A stretch of DNA of 64,000 bases from Campylobacteraceae bacterium (GCA_031284315.1 JAITAB010000026.1:1-64000), one strand, 5' to 3'. Positions 39,090 to 49,656 are shown, numbered from the stretch's first letter. Program-made: numbers and translations. The notes: generated by a model not told the origin, from the sequence alone.

Positions 39090-39764
39090 TTGGAAAAGCT
39101 TGACAAACCTCTCAAAATTATCGCCGATACGACTGCCTTTCGCACTCTTTTTACGCGCGCTATCATGCATGAGTTAAAAACTCCGATAGGAAAAGGGCGC
39201 ATTATAGTCGAAATGATAGAAGAGGGCGTAAATAAAGAGCGGCTTATTAATGTTTTCCGCCGACTTGACGATATTGTTAATGAATTTGCCAAAATAGAGC
39301 GTCTTGCGGCAAAAAACTACGAAATGAATATAAAAAAATGCTCCATTAAAGAAATTTTAGCCGCTTCGTTTGATATTTTGATGATAAATCCTGACCGTTT
39401 AAAAGAAAAAATAAGCGTAAAACTTCCGAGTAAAAATGTGTATATTAATGCCGATATGGATTTCATGCCGCTTGCTTTTAAAAATCTCATTGACAATGCT
39501 ATAAAATACGGCAGTGAAGGGCAGGTTGCCATTACTTTGGAGCGCGGCATACTATCTTTTTGCAACAAAGGCGAAGTCTTAGATAAGTTGTTTGCCAAAA
39601 GCAGAGAGCCGTTTATCCATTCTGATAAAAAAGATAAAACAGTCGGCGGCATGGGGCTTGGGCTGTATATAGTGGAAAATATTCTCAGGCTTCATAAGTT
39701 GAAATTGGATTATGAATACAAAGAGGGCTTCCACTGCTTTTTTATCAATCTTACCGCGTCTTAA
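39090..39764 (+). pseudogene. racS: RacS-like histidine kinase lacking sensor and membrane part
   Basis: Only the kinase half remains: a HisKA helix with the phospho-acceptor His (IMHELKTPIGKGR), and an ATPase domain with the N box (FKNLIDNAIKYG) and G box (GGMGLGLYIVEN), ending normally. A full RacS has about 400 residues with two membrane helices and a periplasmic sensor; here 224 residues are open from a TTG, and the frame upstream is closed by a stop at 39045-39047 after a remnant of the linker helix. It could make a soluble, signal-blind kinase or nothing at all. The position between racR and recR fixes its identity. Confidence 0.75.
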
Positions 39765-39789
39765 AATAAATTAGGTTAAACTTCACTCC

Positions 39790-40350
39790 ATGAAACTTCA
39801 AAAATTTAACCGCTTGGTAGAAGCGCTTACGGCGCTGCCTTCTGTGGGCAAAAAATCAGCTCTGCGCTTTGCTTATCATTTGACTCTTGTGGATACATTC
39901 GGCGCCATGAGGCTTGCTCATGCGATTGAGGACGCAGCGCAAAATATCAGGCGATGCAAAAAATGCGGCGGAGTAAGCGAACATGAGATTTGCGAAATCT
40001 GTATAGATGAAATGCGCAGTAATGGGCAGCTTTGTGTGGTAGAAAGCGCGAAAGATATATTTACGCTTGAAGAACATGGGCTGTTTTCGGGGCGTTATTT
40101 TGTTTTTGATGATTTGGAAAAGATAGAAAAACTAAAAGAGATAATCCAAGAAGTCGGGATAAAAGAGGCGATATTTGCCTTTACGCCCTCTTTGGCAAGC
40201 GATGCGATGATACTGTTTATAGAAGACAGGCTGAAAGATTTGGATTTGAATTTTACGAAAATTGCGCAGGGAGTTCCTACGGGCGTACAGCTTGAAAATG
40301 TGGATATGCTTTCACTCTCAAAAGCCTTGAAAGACAGAACGAAAATATAA
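39790..40350 (+). CDS. recR: Recombination protein RecR
   Basis: 186 residues, normal length. Helix-hairpin-helix start (LVEALTALPSVGKKSALRFAYHL), a C4 zinc finger (CKKCGG..CEICID), and a Toprim domain (QLCVVESAKDIFTLEEHG, VPTGVQLENVD). Works in RecF(OR)-type loading of RecA at gaps during DNA repair. Follows the racS remnant by 25 bases and is likely cotranscribed with it or read from a promoter inside it. Same neighbour as in Campylobacter. Confidence 0.97.
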   Translation: MKLQKFNRLVEALTALPSVGKKSALRFAYHLTLVDTFGAMRLAHAIEDAAQNIRRCKKCGGVSEHEICEICIDEMRSNGQLCVVESAKDIFTLEEHGLFSGRYFVFDDLEKIEKLKEIIQEVGIKEAIFAFTPSLASDAMILFIEDRLKDLDLNFTKIAQGVPTGVQLENVDMLSLSKALKDRTKI

Positions 40351-41180
40351 AATGTTTTTTATCAAAAAATGTTTGATATTGTTGGTATTGAAAATCTGCA
40401 GCTTTAAAATGCTGCGTCCTATAAGGCATATTGCATTTTACAATGAATTTACGCATGCAACAGTTAGCCATAAAGCCATGCTTATTGTAAAGGAAAATTC
40501 CAAAAAACATAACGAACTCTATAGAAAAAATAGCAGTTTTACCTCATGAAAAGCAACTCCATGTTGTTTTATGATTTTTATGAATACGACCATGTGTATG
40601 GAGCGGGCGAATATGAAATAACTGAATTTCTCTCTTGAGGATTTTATTTTAAAATTTACTAAAAGTGAAATACTTACTGAAACTACAGTCACTTGAATTT
40701 GCTTGTAAACATGGGTGTATAGACGAAAAACGAGCAGATATTGCCAAATTTTCAAAAGAGCCGCTTGAATATAAAGATGAAATTACTAAAGCTCCATGCA
40801 TGCCTCCAGCGCTGGATATTTTGTTGAAAATTTGCCGAAGCGGATATATGCGAATAATCGGCAAAGCGTAACGGATTGTTCTTTAAATTTGTCAATAACC
40901 TGTATTAAAAGAACAGCGCGCCGAATGATTTTTTGTTTTTTGACGGATACCTGCGCAATGACATGGGCGGCGATATAAGATTTGACTTGCAAAAAAATAT
41001 TATATTTTCATGCGCAACGGCAAAGAGCACGAGTATGATTTTCAAAAATTGAACAGTATAATTGTCTCTTGTCTATTCGTGAAAATGAGAGCGATAAAAG
41101 CGAAATAACTAATTTTATTCTGTCACGGGATAATATGAGCTTGATGGTGTATTTTAGTTGGTATAATCTCTACAAAAGAG
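40351..41180. other. 830-bp region with decayed coding remnants
   Basis: No intact gene. Pieces in changing plus-strand frames look coding: MKSNSMLFYDFYEYDHVYGAGEYEITEFLS (from 40547), LQSLEFACKHGCIDEKRAD..SKEPLEYKDEI (about 40677-40790), NDFLFFDGYLRNDMGGDIRFDLQKN (about 40925-41000) and MRNGKEHEYDFQKLNSIIV (about 41010-41065). They read like one gene broken by several frameshifts. Product not recognised. Confidence 0.45.
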
Positions 41181-41969
41181 TTATATATTAAGCAGACTTT
41201 TTCGCATTATTTGGGCGATTTTTGTTTCATCGTAGGCGTTGTCAAAAAATATATTAAAAGCAAAAACCGCTTGATACAAAAGCATATCAAGACCGTCTTT
41301 GCATTTCAATCCAAATTCATCGCACAGTTTTAAAAACGGCGTTTTTTTATTGTAAACCGCGTCAAATCCAAACCGCGCGTTTTTGAGCGTTTGATTTAGT
41401 ATTTTTTCAGGCGCGGGCAAAGCATTGTCTTTCAGTCCTGCTGATGTCGTATTGATAACAATATCGTATTTTTCGGGCGCGAAATATTCCCAAGAGAAGC
41501 TTTTAAAGCCTTTTTGTTTAAAAAATTCCAATCTCTCGGCGCTTCTATTAAGGATAGCAGGCTCAATACCATTTTGCCGCAAAATAAACGCGATTGCCTT
41601 TGCCGCGCCGCCAGCTCCCAATATAAGGGCGTTTTCTATTTTGCCAAACTCTTTTATCGCTTCAAAAAAACCCGCCGCATCCGTATTGAAGCCGATAAGT
41701 TTATCGTTTTTTTTGACTATCGTATTTACGGCTTCTATATTTTTTGCTATCCCTAAAATTTCATCGCATGCGCTAAATGCGCTCTCTTTGTGCGGGACGG
41801 TTACATTTGCGCCTTCAAATTTTAAAAGAGTTTCTCTTAATTTGCCGCTATCTTCAAGCAATATTTTTGTGTAATTTGCATTTATGCCAAAAGCCTTATA
41901 CGCGGCGTTATGCATGAGAGGAGAGACGGAATGTTCTATCGGATTTCCAATGACGCAAAAAATTTTCAT
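41181..41969 (-). CDS. aroE: Shikimate dehydrogenase
   Basis: 262 residues. Substrate site VIGNPIEHSVSPLMHNAAY at the start, catalytic Lys/Asp in NVTVPHKESA and GFNTDAAGF, and the NADP-binding ALILGAGGAAKAIAFIL. Reduces 3-dehydroshikimate to shikimate in aromatic amino-acid synthesis. Last gene of the long minus-strand run gatC-pilT-cvpA-fur-lysS-glyA-SPOR-aroE; the final five keep the order seen in Campylobacter. Confidence 0.97.
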   Translation of the reverse strand: MKIFCVIGNPIEHSVSPLMHNAAYKAFGINANYTKILLEDSGKLRETLLKFEGANVTVPHKESAFSACDEILGIAKNIEAVNTIVKKNDKLIGFNTDAAGFFEAIKEFGKIENALILGAGGAAKAIAFILRQNGIEPAILNRSAERLEFFKQKGFKSFSWEYFAPEKYDIVINTTSAGLKDNALPAPEKILNQTLKNARFGFDAVYNKKTPFLKLCDEFGLKCKDGLDMLLYQAVFAFNIFFDNAYDETKIAQIMRKSLLNI

Positions 41970-42003
41970 ATTTTAAACGGGTCGGAAAAACCGACCCATG
42001 TTG

Positions 42004-42684
42004 TTATTTGACTTGATAAAGAAATGCGTCTTTGCTGATGTCGCTTTTGACATTAACGAGCGCGTTTCTTGCTTCTTTATCCGAACTGTACGGACCTATG
42101 AGAGTTTTTGTAACCTGCTTTGAATTGACGGTTGTTTTATGCAGCCGATACGAATATCCTTTTTTTGAAACGCCATCCAAAAAGCTTTTCGCAGGCGCGT
42201 TCGCGGCGGAGCTTACTTGTATATACCAGCCTTTGGGCGTTGCGGCTTGATTTGAAGAGGTTTCGGTCTTAATCGGCGGCTGCGGCGTTTTGACATTCTC
42301 CTCCGTTTTAACAGGCGGCTGCGGCGCAATCGTAGGTTCTTCAATCTGCGTTTCATTTTGCGCTTCTGTTATAAGCGGCGATATTTGTGTTATTTCGGCG
42401 GCTTGAGACGATATATTTTCTTCAATATTTTCAATTATGGAGTCATTTTCTTCCGTAATCGGCGTAATTGTTTGGATATTTGTACTCTCTTCAAGCATGG
42501 ATTGCGTTAAAGTATTTTGCGGCTGTTCATCGCTTTTGTTGATAAACCTCATTATCATCAGCACCACAATAAACAACAATATTAAAAGCACGACAATAAC
42601 GAGCAGTCTTTTTATCTTGACTGTGGCGCTGTTCTTGGAATTCATCTGCTCTAATAAAATATCGCTCAATTCATGTTCTTCCAT
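42004..42684 (-). CDS. SPOR-domain membrane protein
   Basis: 226 residues: short cytoplasmic N-terminus, one membrane helix (LLVIVVLLILLFIVVLMIM, about residues 28-46), a Pro/Glu/Thr-rich periplasmic linker (TIAPQPPVKTEENVKTPQPP), and a C-terminal SPOR domain (GWYIQVSSAA, YSYRLHKT, KTLIGPYSSDKEA). SPOR domains bind peptidoglycan strands without stem peptides, mainly at the division septum, so a cell-division or wall-remodelling role is expected. Sits between glyA and aroE as in Campylobacter. Confidence 0.9.
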   Translation of the reverse strand: MEEHELSDILLEQMNSKNSATVKIKRLLVIVVLLILLFIVVLMIMRFINKSDEQPQNTLTQSMLEESTNIQTITPITEENDSIIENIEENISSQAAEITQISPLITEAQNETQIEEPTIAPQPPVKTEENVKTPQPPIKTETSSNQAATPKGWYIQVSSAANAPAKSFLDGVSKKGYSYRLHKTTVNSKQVTKTLIGPYSSDKEARNALVNVKSDISKDAFLYQVK

Positions 42685-42693
42685 TTTCTATCC

Positions 42694-43941
42694 TTAATAT
42701 GTAGGTCTATCGTAAATGATAAATTTGGACGAGAGTTCTCTCACCTCTTTTCTGACTTTTTGCTGAACGGATATGTCGTTTATGTTTTCCAATACTTCGG
42801 CTATTTTTTCGGCGATAAAAGTGAACTCTTTATCTTTCATGCCGCGCGAAGTAAGAGCGGCGGAGCCTATTCTGACGCCCGAAGTTACAAAAGGACTTCT
42901 TGTCTCTCCCGGGACTGTATTTTTATTGACTGTGATACCGGCGTTTTCAAGCGCATGGTCGGCGTCTTTGCCGCTGAATTCTCTGTTTAAAAAGCTAAGC
43001 AGTATCAAGTGGTTGTCCGTTCCTCCGCTTACGATGTCAAATCCTTTTTCGGATAAAACATCTGCAAGAATTTTGGCGTTTGTTTTGACTTGCTTTGCAT
43101 AAATTTTCCATTCCGATTTTAAATTCTCGCCAAATCCTACGGCTTTAGCGGCTATGACATGCTCCAAGGGACCGCCTTGAATGCCCGGAAATATAGCGGA
43201 ATTTATCTTTTTTGACAACTCTTCGTCATTTGTCATAATGATGCCGCCTCTTGGACCTCTTAGCGTTTTATGCGTTGTTGTTGTAACTACATGAGCGTGC
43301 GGGAACGGGTCTTGATGTTCACCTGCCGCGACAAGTCCTGCTATGTGCGCTATATCGGCAAATAGATACGCCCCGACTTCATCCGCTATGCTTCTGAAAG
43401 CTTTAAAATCAATCTCTCTTGGATATGCGGACGCGCCGCACACTATCACTTGCGGGCGGACTATTTTTGCTATCTCTCTTACTTTATCGTAATTTATTCT
43501 GCCGTTTAACTCTACGCCGTACGAAAAGCTATGATAATTTTTGCCCGAACTGCTTACTTTTGCGCCATGCGTCAAATGTCCTCCATGGCTTAAATCCATT
43601 CCCAAAATCTTATCATAAGGTTTCAAAAGAGCTTGATATACGGCTTGATTTGCCTGCGAACCGGAGTTTGGCTGTACATTTACATATTGGCAGTTAAAAA
43701 GCTTTTTGGCTCTTTCTATCGCTATCTCTTCTATTTTATCTACTATTTCGCAGCCGCCGTAATATCTTTTTGAAGGGTATCCTTCGGCATATTTATTTGT
43801 CAAAATGCTTCCCATAGCCTCTATAACGGCATTTGAGGCGAAATTTTCACTTGCTATCATTTCAAGATTATAACTTTGTCGTTCCAATTCCTGCTCAAAA
43901 AGCGCGTAAATTTCAGGGTCATTTTTAGCTAAAAAACTCAT
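42694..43941 (-). CDS. glyA: Serine hydroxymethyltransferase
   Basis: 415 residues, normal length. Motifs: [35 protein letters not shown], the PLP lysine in [14 protein letters not shown], and [13 protein letters not shown]. Interconverts serine and glycine and supplies one-carbon units to tetrahydrofolate. Overlaps the lysS stop by 4 bases, which suggests translational coupling. Confidence 0.98.
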   Translation of the reverse strand: MSFLAKNDPEIYALFEQELERQSYNLEMIASENFASNAVIEAMGSILTNKYAEGYPSKRYYGGCEIVDKIEEIAIERAKKLFNCQYVNVQPNSGSQANQAVYQALLKPYDKILGMDLSHGGHLTHGAKVSSSGKNYHSFSYGVELNGRINYDKVREIAKIVRPQVIVCGASAYPREIDFKAFRSIADEVGAYLFADIAHIAGLVAAGEHQDPFPHAHVVTTTTHKTLRGPRGGIIMTNDEELSKKINSAIFPGIQGGPLEHVIAAKAVGFGENLKSEWKIYAKQVKTNAKILADVLSEKGFDIVSGGTDNHLILLSFLNREFSGKDADHALENAGITVNKNTVPGETRSPFVTSGVRIGSAALTSRGMKDKEFTFIAEKIAEVLENINDISVQQKVRKEVRELSSKFIIYDRPTY

Positions 43942-45458
43942 TCATTGTCTCCTTCGTTTTGTTTATCATTTGATTTTATCTGTTTCATCGCAGGGAACAG
44001 TATAACATCTCTGACTGAGATTTGATTTGTCAAAAGCATGACAAGCCTGTCTATACCAAGCCCTTCTCCTGCCGTCGGCGCAAAACCGTATCCCAAAGCC
44101 TTGATATAATCCTCGTCCATCTCATGCGCTTCATCGTCTCCCGCCGCTTTTGCTTCAAGCTGCGCCGCAAAACGCGCATACTGGTCTAAGGGGTCGTTTA
44201 ATTCGTTAAAACCGTTTGCGAGTTCGTTGCCTGCAATAAATAACTCAAATCTTTCGGCTATATTTTTATCTTCGTCGCTTCTTCTGGAAAGCGGGCTGAT
44301 TTCTATGGGATAATCAACCACAAAAGTCGGATTTATCAGCTTCTCTTCTATATAATTATCAAACAATTCAGCTTTAAGCTGTCCTAAATTGAGGTTTGGT
44401 TTGACATCAAAACCGTCTTTTTTAAGCTTGTTTTCAATGGCTTTTTTATCATTTAAAATAGAAGCGTCAATGTTTCCGATGTTGATTAGCGCGTCTTTGA
44501 ATGAAATCTTTTGAAACGGTTTTGAAAAATCTATGATTTTATCGCCGTAAGGCAAAATTTCAGGTAAATTAAGCGTTTGGAGCAGTACATACAGCAGTTT
44601 TTCCGTCAAATCCATCAAATCTTTATAGTTATGATGCGCCCAATAAAATTCTATGCTTGTAAATTCGGGATTGTGCGTAGCGTCCAATCCTTCGTTTCTA
44701 AAATTTCTATTTATTTCAAAAACAGCGTCAAATCCGCCGACAACAAGTCTTTTCAGATATAGTTCGGGAGCAATTCTAAGGTATCTTTCAACGCCCAAAG
44801 CATTGTGAAAAGTAACAAACGGCTTTGCGTTTGCGCCTCCGGGTATCGGATGCATCATAGGAGTTTCAACTTCCAAAAAGCCATGCTCTTCGAAAAATCT
44901 TCTGATTACGCTTATAATTTTACTTCTGGTTTTAAAAGTCTGTTTGACTTCCGGATTCATGATAATATCAAGATACCGCTGGCGGTATCTAAGCTCTTTA
45001 TCCTGAAGCCCGTGAAACTTTTCGGGAAGAGGCGTTATGGATTTTGCCGCTATTTCAAGGGTGATTACATGCAAGGAAAGTTCTCCCGTTTTGGTTATAA
45101 ACGGATAACCGCTCACTTGCACTATATCGCCCACATCAAGCAGTTTTTTGATATGGCTAAACCACTCTTCGCCAAGAGCTTCCTTATTGAAATATATCTG
45201 CAAATCGCCGTCTTCATCTTCTATTTTGGCAAAGACCGCTTTTCCCATCCATCGCAAAAATTTCACTCTGCCGATAAGCGTCAATATGATTTTATCGTCT
45301 TTTTTCTCTTCCAAATCGTTTATGTAAGCAAATCTTTTTTTAAATTCGCTTGTATTTATGTCTCTTGTTGTGCCGTGTCTGTACGGATTTTTACCGATGG
45401 CTTTAAGGGCTTCGGCTTTTTCAAGTCTTTGTATTTCAAGCTGGTTTGTAAAAAACAA
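43938..45458 (-). CDS. lysS: Lysyl-tRNA synthetase (class II)
   Basis: 506 residues. OB-fold anticodon domain ([21 protein letters not shown]), then class II motifs: motif 1 ([21 protein letters not shown]), motif 2 ([24 protein letters not shown]) and motif 3 ([15 protein letters not shown]). Charges tRNA-Lys. Lies 10 bases after fur and overlaps glyA, as in the related Campylobacter operon. Confidence 0.98.
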   Translation of the reverse strand: MFFTNQLEIQRLEKAEALKAIGKNPYRHGTTRDINTSEFKKRFAYINDLEEKKDDKIILTLIGRVKFLRWMGKAVFAKIEDEDGDLQIYFNKEALGEEWFSHIKKLLDVGDIVQVSGYPFITKTGELSLHVITLEIAAKSITPLPEKFHGLQDKELRYRQRYLDIIMNPEVKQTFKTRSKIISVIRRFFEEHGFLEVETPMMHPIPGGANAKPFVTFHNALGVERYLRIAPELYLKRLVVGGFDAVFEINRNFRNEGLDATHNPEFTSIEFYWAHHNYKDLMDLTEKLLYVLLQTLNLPEILPYGDKIIDFSKPFQKISFKDALINIGNIDASILNDKKAIENKLKKDGFDVKPNLNLGQLKAELFDNYIEEKLINPTFVVDYPIEISPLSRRSDEDKNIAERFELFIAGNELANGFNELNDPLDQYARFAAQLEAKAAGDDEAHEMDEDYIKALGYGFAPTAGEGLGIDRLVMLLTNQISVRDVILFPAMKQIKSNDKQNEGDNE

Positions 45459-45468
45459 TTTTTTCCTT

Positions 45469-45927
45469 TTAATTTTTTTGGCAATTGTTGCAAATACCGT
45501 AAAGCTGCATGAGGTGTCCTGTAAGTTTAAAATTGTTGTTTTTGGCGATTTTTTCCTGCAGTTTTTCTATGGATTTATCTTCAAATTCCACAATTGTTCC
45601 ACAGTTTTTGCAAATTATGTGGTCATGGTGCGGTTTGTTGCCAAGCTCAAATTTTTTACCTTGACTGCCAAAAGAGAGCGAAGTAGCGATATCGGACTCT
45701 TCCAGCACATTCAGCGTTCTGTAAACTGTCGCTATGCCTACATTCAATTCGGGATATTTTTCTTTGATGATAAGGTACAAAGCATCGGGCGTAAAGTGTC
45801 CGTTGTTAGAGTAAAGCGTTTTTAAAATCACTTCTCTTTGCGTGGTAAACTTTAATCCATTTCTTTTTAAAATATCCTTAAAGCTCGCAAGCAACGCGTC
45901 ATACTCAATATTTTCGAGTTTTTTCAT
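45469..45927 (-). CDS. fur: Ferric uptake regulator Fur
   Basis: 152 residues. Winged-helix N-terminal domain ([46 protein letters not shown]), then the dimerisation domain with metal ligands [11 protein letters not shown] and a second CxxC near the end (ICNNCQ). Represses iron-uptake genes when bound to ferrous iron. Order fur-lysS-glyA is typical for Campylobacter. Placement in a housekeeping operon means fur level is not only self-controlled. Confidence 0.97.
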   Translation of the reverse strand: MKKLENIEYDALLASFKDILKRNGLKFTTQREVILKTLYSNNGHFTPDALYLIIKEKYPELNVGIATVYRTLNVLEESDIATSLSFGSQGKKFELGNKPHHDHIICKNCGTIVEFEDKSIEKLQEKIAKNNNFKLTGHLMQLYGICNNCQKN

Positions 45928-45938
45928 GTTGTCTCCTT

Positions 45939-46547
45939 TTACTCAATTGGAGTTAATGATATATTAATATCATCGCTCGTGATTTCACTTATATTGTCAA
46001 GCATAAACTCTATATTTTCTTCAGCATCTTCCGTTATATCGGTCATATTCCCGTGTATGGTTTTTAACTCCATGTCTAATATTTTACTGCCCATGAAGAG
46101 AAATTTTTCATACAAAAAGCTATTTTCCAGTGCATTGTCAAGTTTAACTCTTGCAAATTCTATATTTGAAAGCGCAAATATAATAACCGAAAATATCAGG
46201 AACATTTTCAAACAGCAAAACACAAATCCCAAAAATCTGTTAATGCCAGCCATTATGCCCAAATTGAAAAGTTTTGAAATTATCAATCCTGCCATGAAAC
46301 AAAAAAACCAGACAAAAAGTAGCGTAATGACAAAACCGACAAGCTGAGCCGCAGCTTCGTTGTGCATGGTATATATATTTTCATTAATAATTTTTCCGAC
46401 ATTGTTCGCAAAGCGGGCGGCGAGAAAAATACCGCCTGCCAGCCCCAGCAGATTGAACAGCTCTTTTATAAAGCCGTTTATAGCGCCTCTAATGCCGATA
46501 AGAGCGATAATTATGATAGTTAATATATCAAACCACGAAAAATCCAT
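45939..46547 (-). CDS. cvpA: CvpA-family membrane protein
   Basis: 202 residues with four predicted membrane helices in the first 125 residues ([72 protein letters not shown]), and an acidic cytoplasmic tail. The [15 protein letters not shown] motif is typical for CvpA, named for colicin V production and linked to envelope stress and purine-supply contexts. Role here undetermined. Eleven bases before fur. Confidence 0.88.
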   Translation of the reverse strand: MDFSWFDILTIIIIALIGIRGAINGFIKELFNLLGLAGGIFLAARFANNVGKIINENIYTMHNEAAAQLVGFVITLLFVWFFCFMAGLIISKLFNLGIMAGINRFLGFVFCCLKMFLIFSVIIFALSNIEFARVKLDNALENSFLYEKFLFMGSKILDMELKTIHGNMTDITEDAEENIEFMLDNISEITSDDINISLTPIE

Positions 46548-46550
46548 ATT

Positions 46551-47627
46551 TTATCCCCCGATAGTTATAAGGTTGCTAAGTTCCTGCGGCTGCGTGGAGT
46601 GCCGCAAAGCGTTTTCTTTCGTGATAAGATTGGTTTTTATGGCGTCTGTCATGGATTGCGTTTGGGTTATCATGCCCGACTGAGCCTTGTTGAGCTGCAT
46701 CTGTGAATATATTTGATGCACTTTGTCTTCTCTGATGAGGTTGGCGATAGCTGGATTGGAGATTAAAATCTCAAATATGGCAATTCGTCCGCCTCCTATT
46801 TTTGGCAGCAGCGCTTGAGAGATAACAGCCGTAAGCGAAACGGAGAGCATATTTCTTATCTGAACCTGTTCGTTCCCTTCAAAGCTGTCTATAATACGGT
46901 TAATGGTTTGAACGGCTGAAGTAGTGTGCAGCGTTGCAAAAACCAAGTGCCCCGTTTCTGCCGCAGTAACAGCTGTAGCCATTGTCTCTCTGTCTCTCAT
47001 CTCGCCCACAAGTATGATGTCAGGATCCTCGCGCAATGCGTATTTAAGAGCGGTAGAAAAACCTTTTGTATCTTCGCCTACATTTCTCATGGAAAAGAGC
47101 GATTTTTTATTCTCATGGATAAACTCTATCGGGTCCTCAATCGTGATAACATGTTTATGATCTGTATTGTTTATTTCATTCAACATTGCCGCAAGCGTGG
47201 TTGATTTGCCGCTTCCTGTCGGTCCTGTTACAAGTATCAAGCCTTTCTCTCTTTTTGTGATTGCTTTAAAGATAGCGGGCGATTTCAGTTCGTTCAATGT
47301 TGGAATAACAACGGGGATAGTACGAAAAGCCGCCGCCAAATCGCCGTTCATTGTGTAATAGTAATTGACCCTGAATCGTCCTGCTTCGGGCAGATGTATG
47401 GAAAAGTCAAGCTCTTTATTTTCTTCAAGATTTTTTTTCTGCTTGTCGGTGATGAGAGTGTAGCACATCTCCTTTATTGTTGCGCCGTCAAGTTTGGGCA
47501 TATTTACAGCCGTCAGTTTTCCGTCTATCCTTATCTGCGGTTCGCTTCTGCTGACAAGATGCAAATCAGAAGCCTTATAGGCTACGACATTTTTCAGTAA
47601 AGCTCTAATATTCGGAATCTCTGCCAT
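46551..47627 (-). CDS. pilT: PilT-type retraction ATPase
   Basis: 358 residues. N-terminal PAS-like domain (LLKNVVAYKASDLHLVSRSEPQIRI), Walker A GPTGSGKSTTLAAML, Asp box HVITIEDPIEF, Walker B ILVGEMRDRET and His box TGHLVFATLHTTSA. This is the PilT/PilU branch that powers retraction of type IV pili and related filaments. No pilin or pilus assembly genes lie in the window, so the machine must be elsewhere or the ATPase serves another T4P-like system. Cotranscribed with gatC. Confidence 0.92.
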   Translation of the reverse strand: MAEIPNIRALLKNVVAYKASDLHLVSRSEPQIRIDGKLTAVNMPKLDGATIKEMCYTLITDKQKKNLEENKELDFSIHLPEAGRFRVNYYYTMNGDLAAAFRTIPVVIPTLNELKSPAIFKAITKREKGLILVTGPTGSGKSTTLAAMLNEINNTDHKHVITIEDPIEFIHENKKSLFSMRNVGEDTKGFSTALKYALREDPDIILVGEMRDRETMATAVTAAETGHLVFATLHTTSAVQTINRIIDSFEGNEQVQIRNMLSVSLTAVISQALLPKIGGGRIAIFEILISNPAIANLIREDKVHQIYSQMQLNKAQSGMITQTQSMTDAIKTNLITKENALRHSTQPQELSNLITIGG

Positions 47628-47638
47628 GTGAACCTCTT

Positions 47639-47929
47639 TTATTCTATAATTTTAGGAACTATAAAAAAGCCGTTTTGGGCTTTTGGAGCATATTTAATAA
47701 CAGTTTGAATAATTCTCTCATCATTTTTGGGTATATCTTCGCGAAAAGGCGTCCCGCCCTCAACAGTTGTAAATGTCGCTTCATAAGCGCCCAAATCCAG
47801 CTCATTCAGGTTTTCTACGAAATTTACAATCTCACTAAGCTGATTTATAATGTCTTCTCTTTTGCCGCCTTCTATTTTCAAAGACGAGAGAGTTTCCAAT
47901 TTTGAGAGCAATTTGCCGTCGATATTCAT
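47639..47929 (-). CDS. gatC: Glutamyl/aspartyl-tRNA amidotransferase subunit C
   Basis: 96 residues from ATG 47929 (AAAGG upstream; the track start is two codons earlier at a TTG). Short helical protein with LSSLKI, IVNFVENLNELDLGAYEATF and FREDIPK, and a C-terminal PKAQNGFFIVPKII that matches GatC. It holds GatA and GatB together in the enzyme that converts Glu-tRNA-Gln to Gln-tRNA-Gln. gatA and gatB are not in the window. Confidence 0.93.
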   Translation of the reverse strand: MNIDGKLLSKLETLSSLKIEGGKREDIINQLSEIVNFVENLNELDLGAYEATFTTVEGGTPFREDIPKNDERIIQTVIKYAPKAQNGFFIVPKIIE

Positions 47930-48042
47930 AAACAACCTTTATTTGTACTTGAAAAATTATAAGTTAAAGGCATTGTACCAAAATGAGTTTTCAATCGCGC
48001 TGAAATTGTGATTATTTAGATTTTATTTTTACTATGGTACTA

Positions 48043-48048
48043 TATAAT
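48043..48048 (+). promoter_or_regulatory. -10 box upstream of the YfgM-like gene
   Basis: TATAAT 30 bases before the TTG start, within the 149-bp divergent region shared with gatC. No -35 is clear. Confidence 0.45.
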
Positions 48049-48078
48049 TTTTAATTTTAGAAATACAAAGGAAACAAC

Positions 48079-48645
48079 TTGGCTTTAAAGGAAAATTTAG
48101 AAGCTCTGAAAAGTGAGCTTAGTACGCAAGAAGAGCTGTTAAAAAACATCATTCAAGGCGAGCGTTTTTTTAAAAGGCATAAACGCTCAATAGTCGCCAT
48201 AATTGTTGTTGCCGTTATTTTGTTGATTGGCTACAGCATAAACGGCGCATTGAAAGAGAGTAATCTCAAAGCTTCCAATGAAGCTTATAAAACGCTGCTC
48301 GTATTTCCTACAAACGAACAGGCTTTGAATACGCTGAAAAATAAAAACAAGCCGCTATATAGAGCGTTTGTTTTTCAAGAAGCTGCAAAAAACGGCGATA
48401 ATGCAGCCTTGCAAACGCTTATAGATGAAGACAAATCCGATGTTATCGGACAGCTTGCCTCTTATGTGTTAGGTCAAAACAGCGAAGTTATGAGCGATTT
48501 CGCAGCTTTGCAAAGCGGTTATGAGCTTTTGAAAACGGGAAAAACAGAGGAAGCAAACTTGCAGTTTATCTCTATAACGAGCGGTTCGCTTTCCGAATTG
48601 GCAAAAGGTTTGGAGCATTATCAACCAAATAAGCAGGAAAAATAA
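48079..48645 (+). CDS. Membrane-anchored TPR-like protein (YfgM-like)
   Basis: 188 residues from TTG with AAGGA upstream. A short cytoplasmic coiled coil (LEALKSELSTQEELLKNII), one membrane helix (SIVAIIVVAVILLIGYSI, about residues 38-55) and a helical periplasmic part with TPR-like repeats (ASNEAYKTLLVFPTNEQALNTLKN). The layout and its place before a beta-propeller lipoprotein recall E. coli yfgM-bamB, where YfgM works with periplasmic chaperones. The stop overlaps the next start by 1 base (TAATG). Assignment is by architecture and context. Confidence 0.65.
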   Translation: MALKENLEALKSELSTQEELLKNIIQGERFFKRHKRSIVAIIVVAVILLIGYSINGALKESNLKASNEAYKTLLVFPTNEQALNTLKNKNKPLYRAFVFQEAAKNGDNAALQTLIDEDKSDVIGQLASYVLGQNSEVMSDFAALQSGYELLKTGKTEEANLQFISITSGSLSELAKGLEHYQPNKQEK

Positions 48646-49652
48646 TGTTAAAAACGATAATTTCAATATCCATGTTGGTTTTGATGCTGTTTTTTAGCGG
48701 CTGCGGCACAAAAAGGCAGTATTTTAAAGCTGATAGTATTGACGGCATCGTCAAATCAAGCGGTTCGCTCTCATCAAACCTGAAAGAAGTTACGAAAAAC
48801 GGAGCTTCTTTAAAGGACGGCAAAATCATTACCATGAAGGGCGAAGAAAATAGCGTGCAGATTGAAAATGGATATAGCTTTTTGGGCGAATTTGACAATA
48901 AATTTATTTCCGTTTCGCCGCTTGGAGAGATACATGTGAAAAATGGTAACAATTCACTGCTTTACGCTTTAAATCTCAACACTATGATAGCTTCTGCCTC
49001 CATGGACGGCGATACGCTTGCCTCAGTCGCTTCTGACAATACGCTTTATCTTGCCGATATAAATACCGCAACCGTGTTTTTCCAAAAAAAAATGGATACT
49101 GTGGCGGCTGTTGATTCAAGGATAGCGGCGCCGTATTTTTTGGGGAGTTTGGTGATATTTCCAACGCTTGACGGCAAACTCATCATAGTAGACAAAGAGA
49201 GCCAAACGGTTGTAAACAGCGTTGTCGTAAGCGGCGAGCGCGAATTTAACAATATCATATTTTTAGATGTGTCTGGGGATAGAATGTTTGCCGCTACTAC
49301 CAAAAGAATTATCGCCATAAATTCGGACGGCAGTATAAGCTACATGGACAAAGATATAAAAGACGCGGTAGTGGCGGATGAGCGGGTATTTGTATTTACC
49401 AAAGACGGCAAAATATTTTTGTACGATTTGGAGTTGAAAGTTTTAGGCGAAAAAAAGTTTCCTTTTGCGATTTTTGCGGGAGTTTCAGCAAATAAAAAAC
49501 TCTATATTCTGGAAAAAATGGGATATCTTATCAAAAGTGATTTTCAGCTGAAAGAGTTTGAAATTTTTGAATTTCCGTCGAAAATAGACGATTTTTTGTT
49601 TATCACAAAAGATAAAATCTTTTACAAAGACAGCTTTTACGCGTTAGAGTAA
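48645..49652 (+). CDS. BamB-like beta-propeller lipoprotein
   Basis: 335 residues. Signal peptide II with lipobox FFSGCG (Cys about residue 20) shows a lipid-anchored protein. The mature part has repeated short beta-blade units (LLYALNLNTMIASASMDGDTLASVASDNTLYLADINT, GKIFLYDLELKVLGEKKF), as in eight-bladed BamB, part of the outer-membrane protein assembly machine. Blades are poorly conserved, so BamB is likely but not certain. Directly coupled to the YfgM-like gene. Confidence 0.7.
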   Translation: MLKTIISISMLVLMLFFSGCGTKRQYFKADSIDGIVKSSGSLSSNLKEVTKNGASLKDGKIITMKGEENSVQIENGYSFLGEFDNKFISVSPLGEIHVKNGNNSLLYALNLNTMIASASMDGDTLASVASDNTLYLADINTATVFFQKKMDTVAAVDSRIAAPYFLGSLVIFPTLDGKLIIVDKESQTVVNSVVVSGEREFNNIIFLDVSGDRMFAATTKRIIAINSDGSISYMDKDIKDAVVADERVFVFTKDGKIFLYDLELKVLGEKKFPFAIFAGVSANKKLYILEKMGYLIKSDFQLKEFEIFEFPSKIDDFLFITKDKIFYKDSFYALE

Positions 49653-49656
49653 GACC

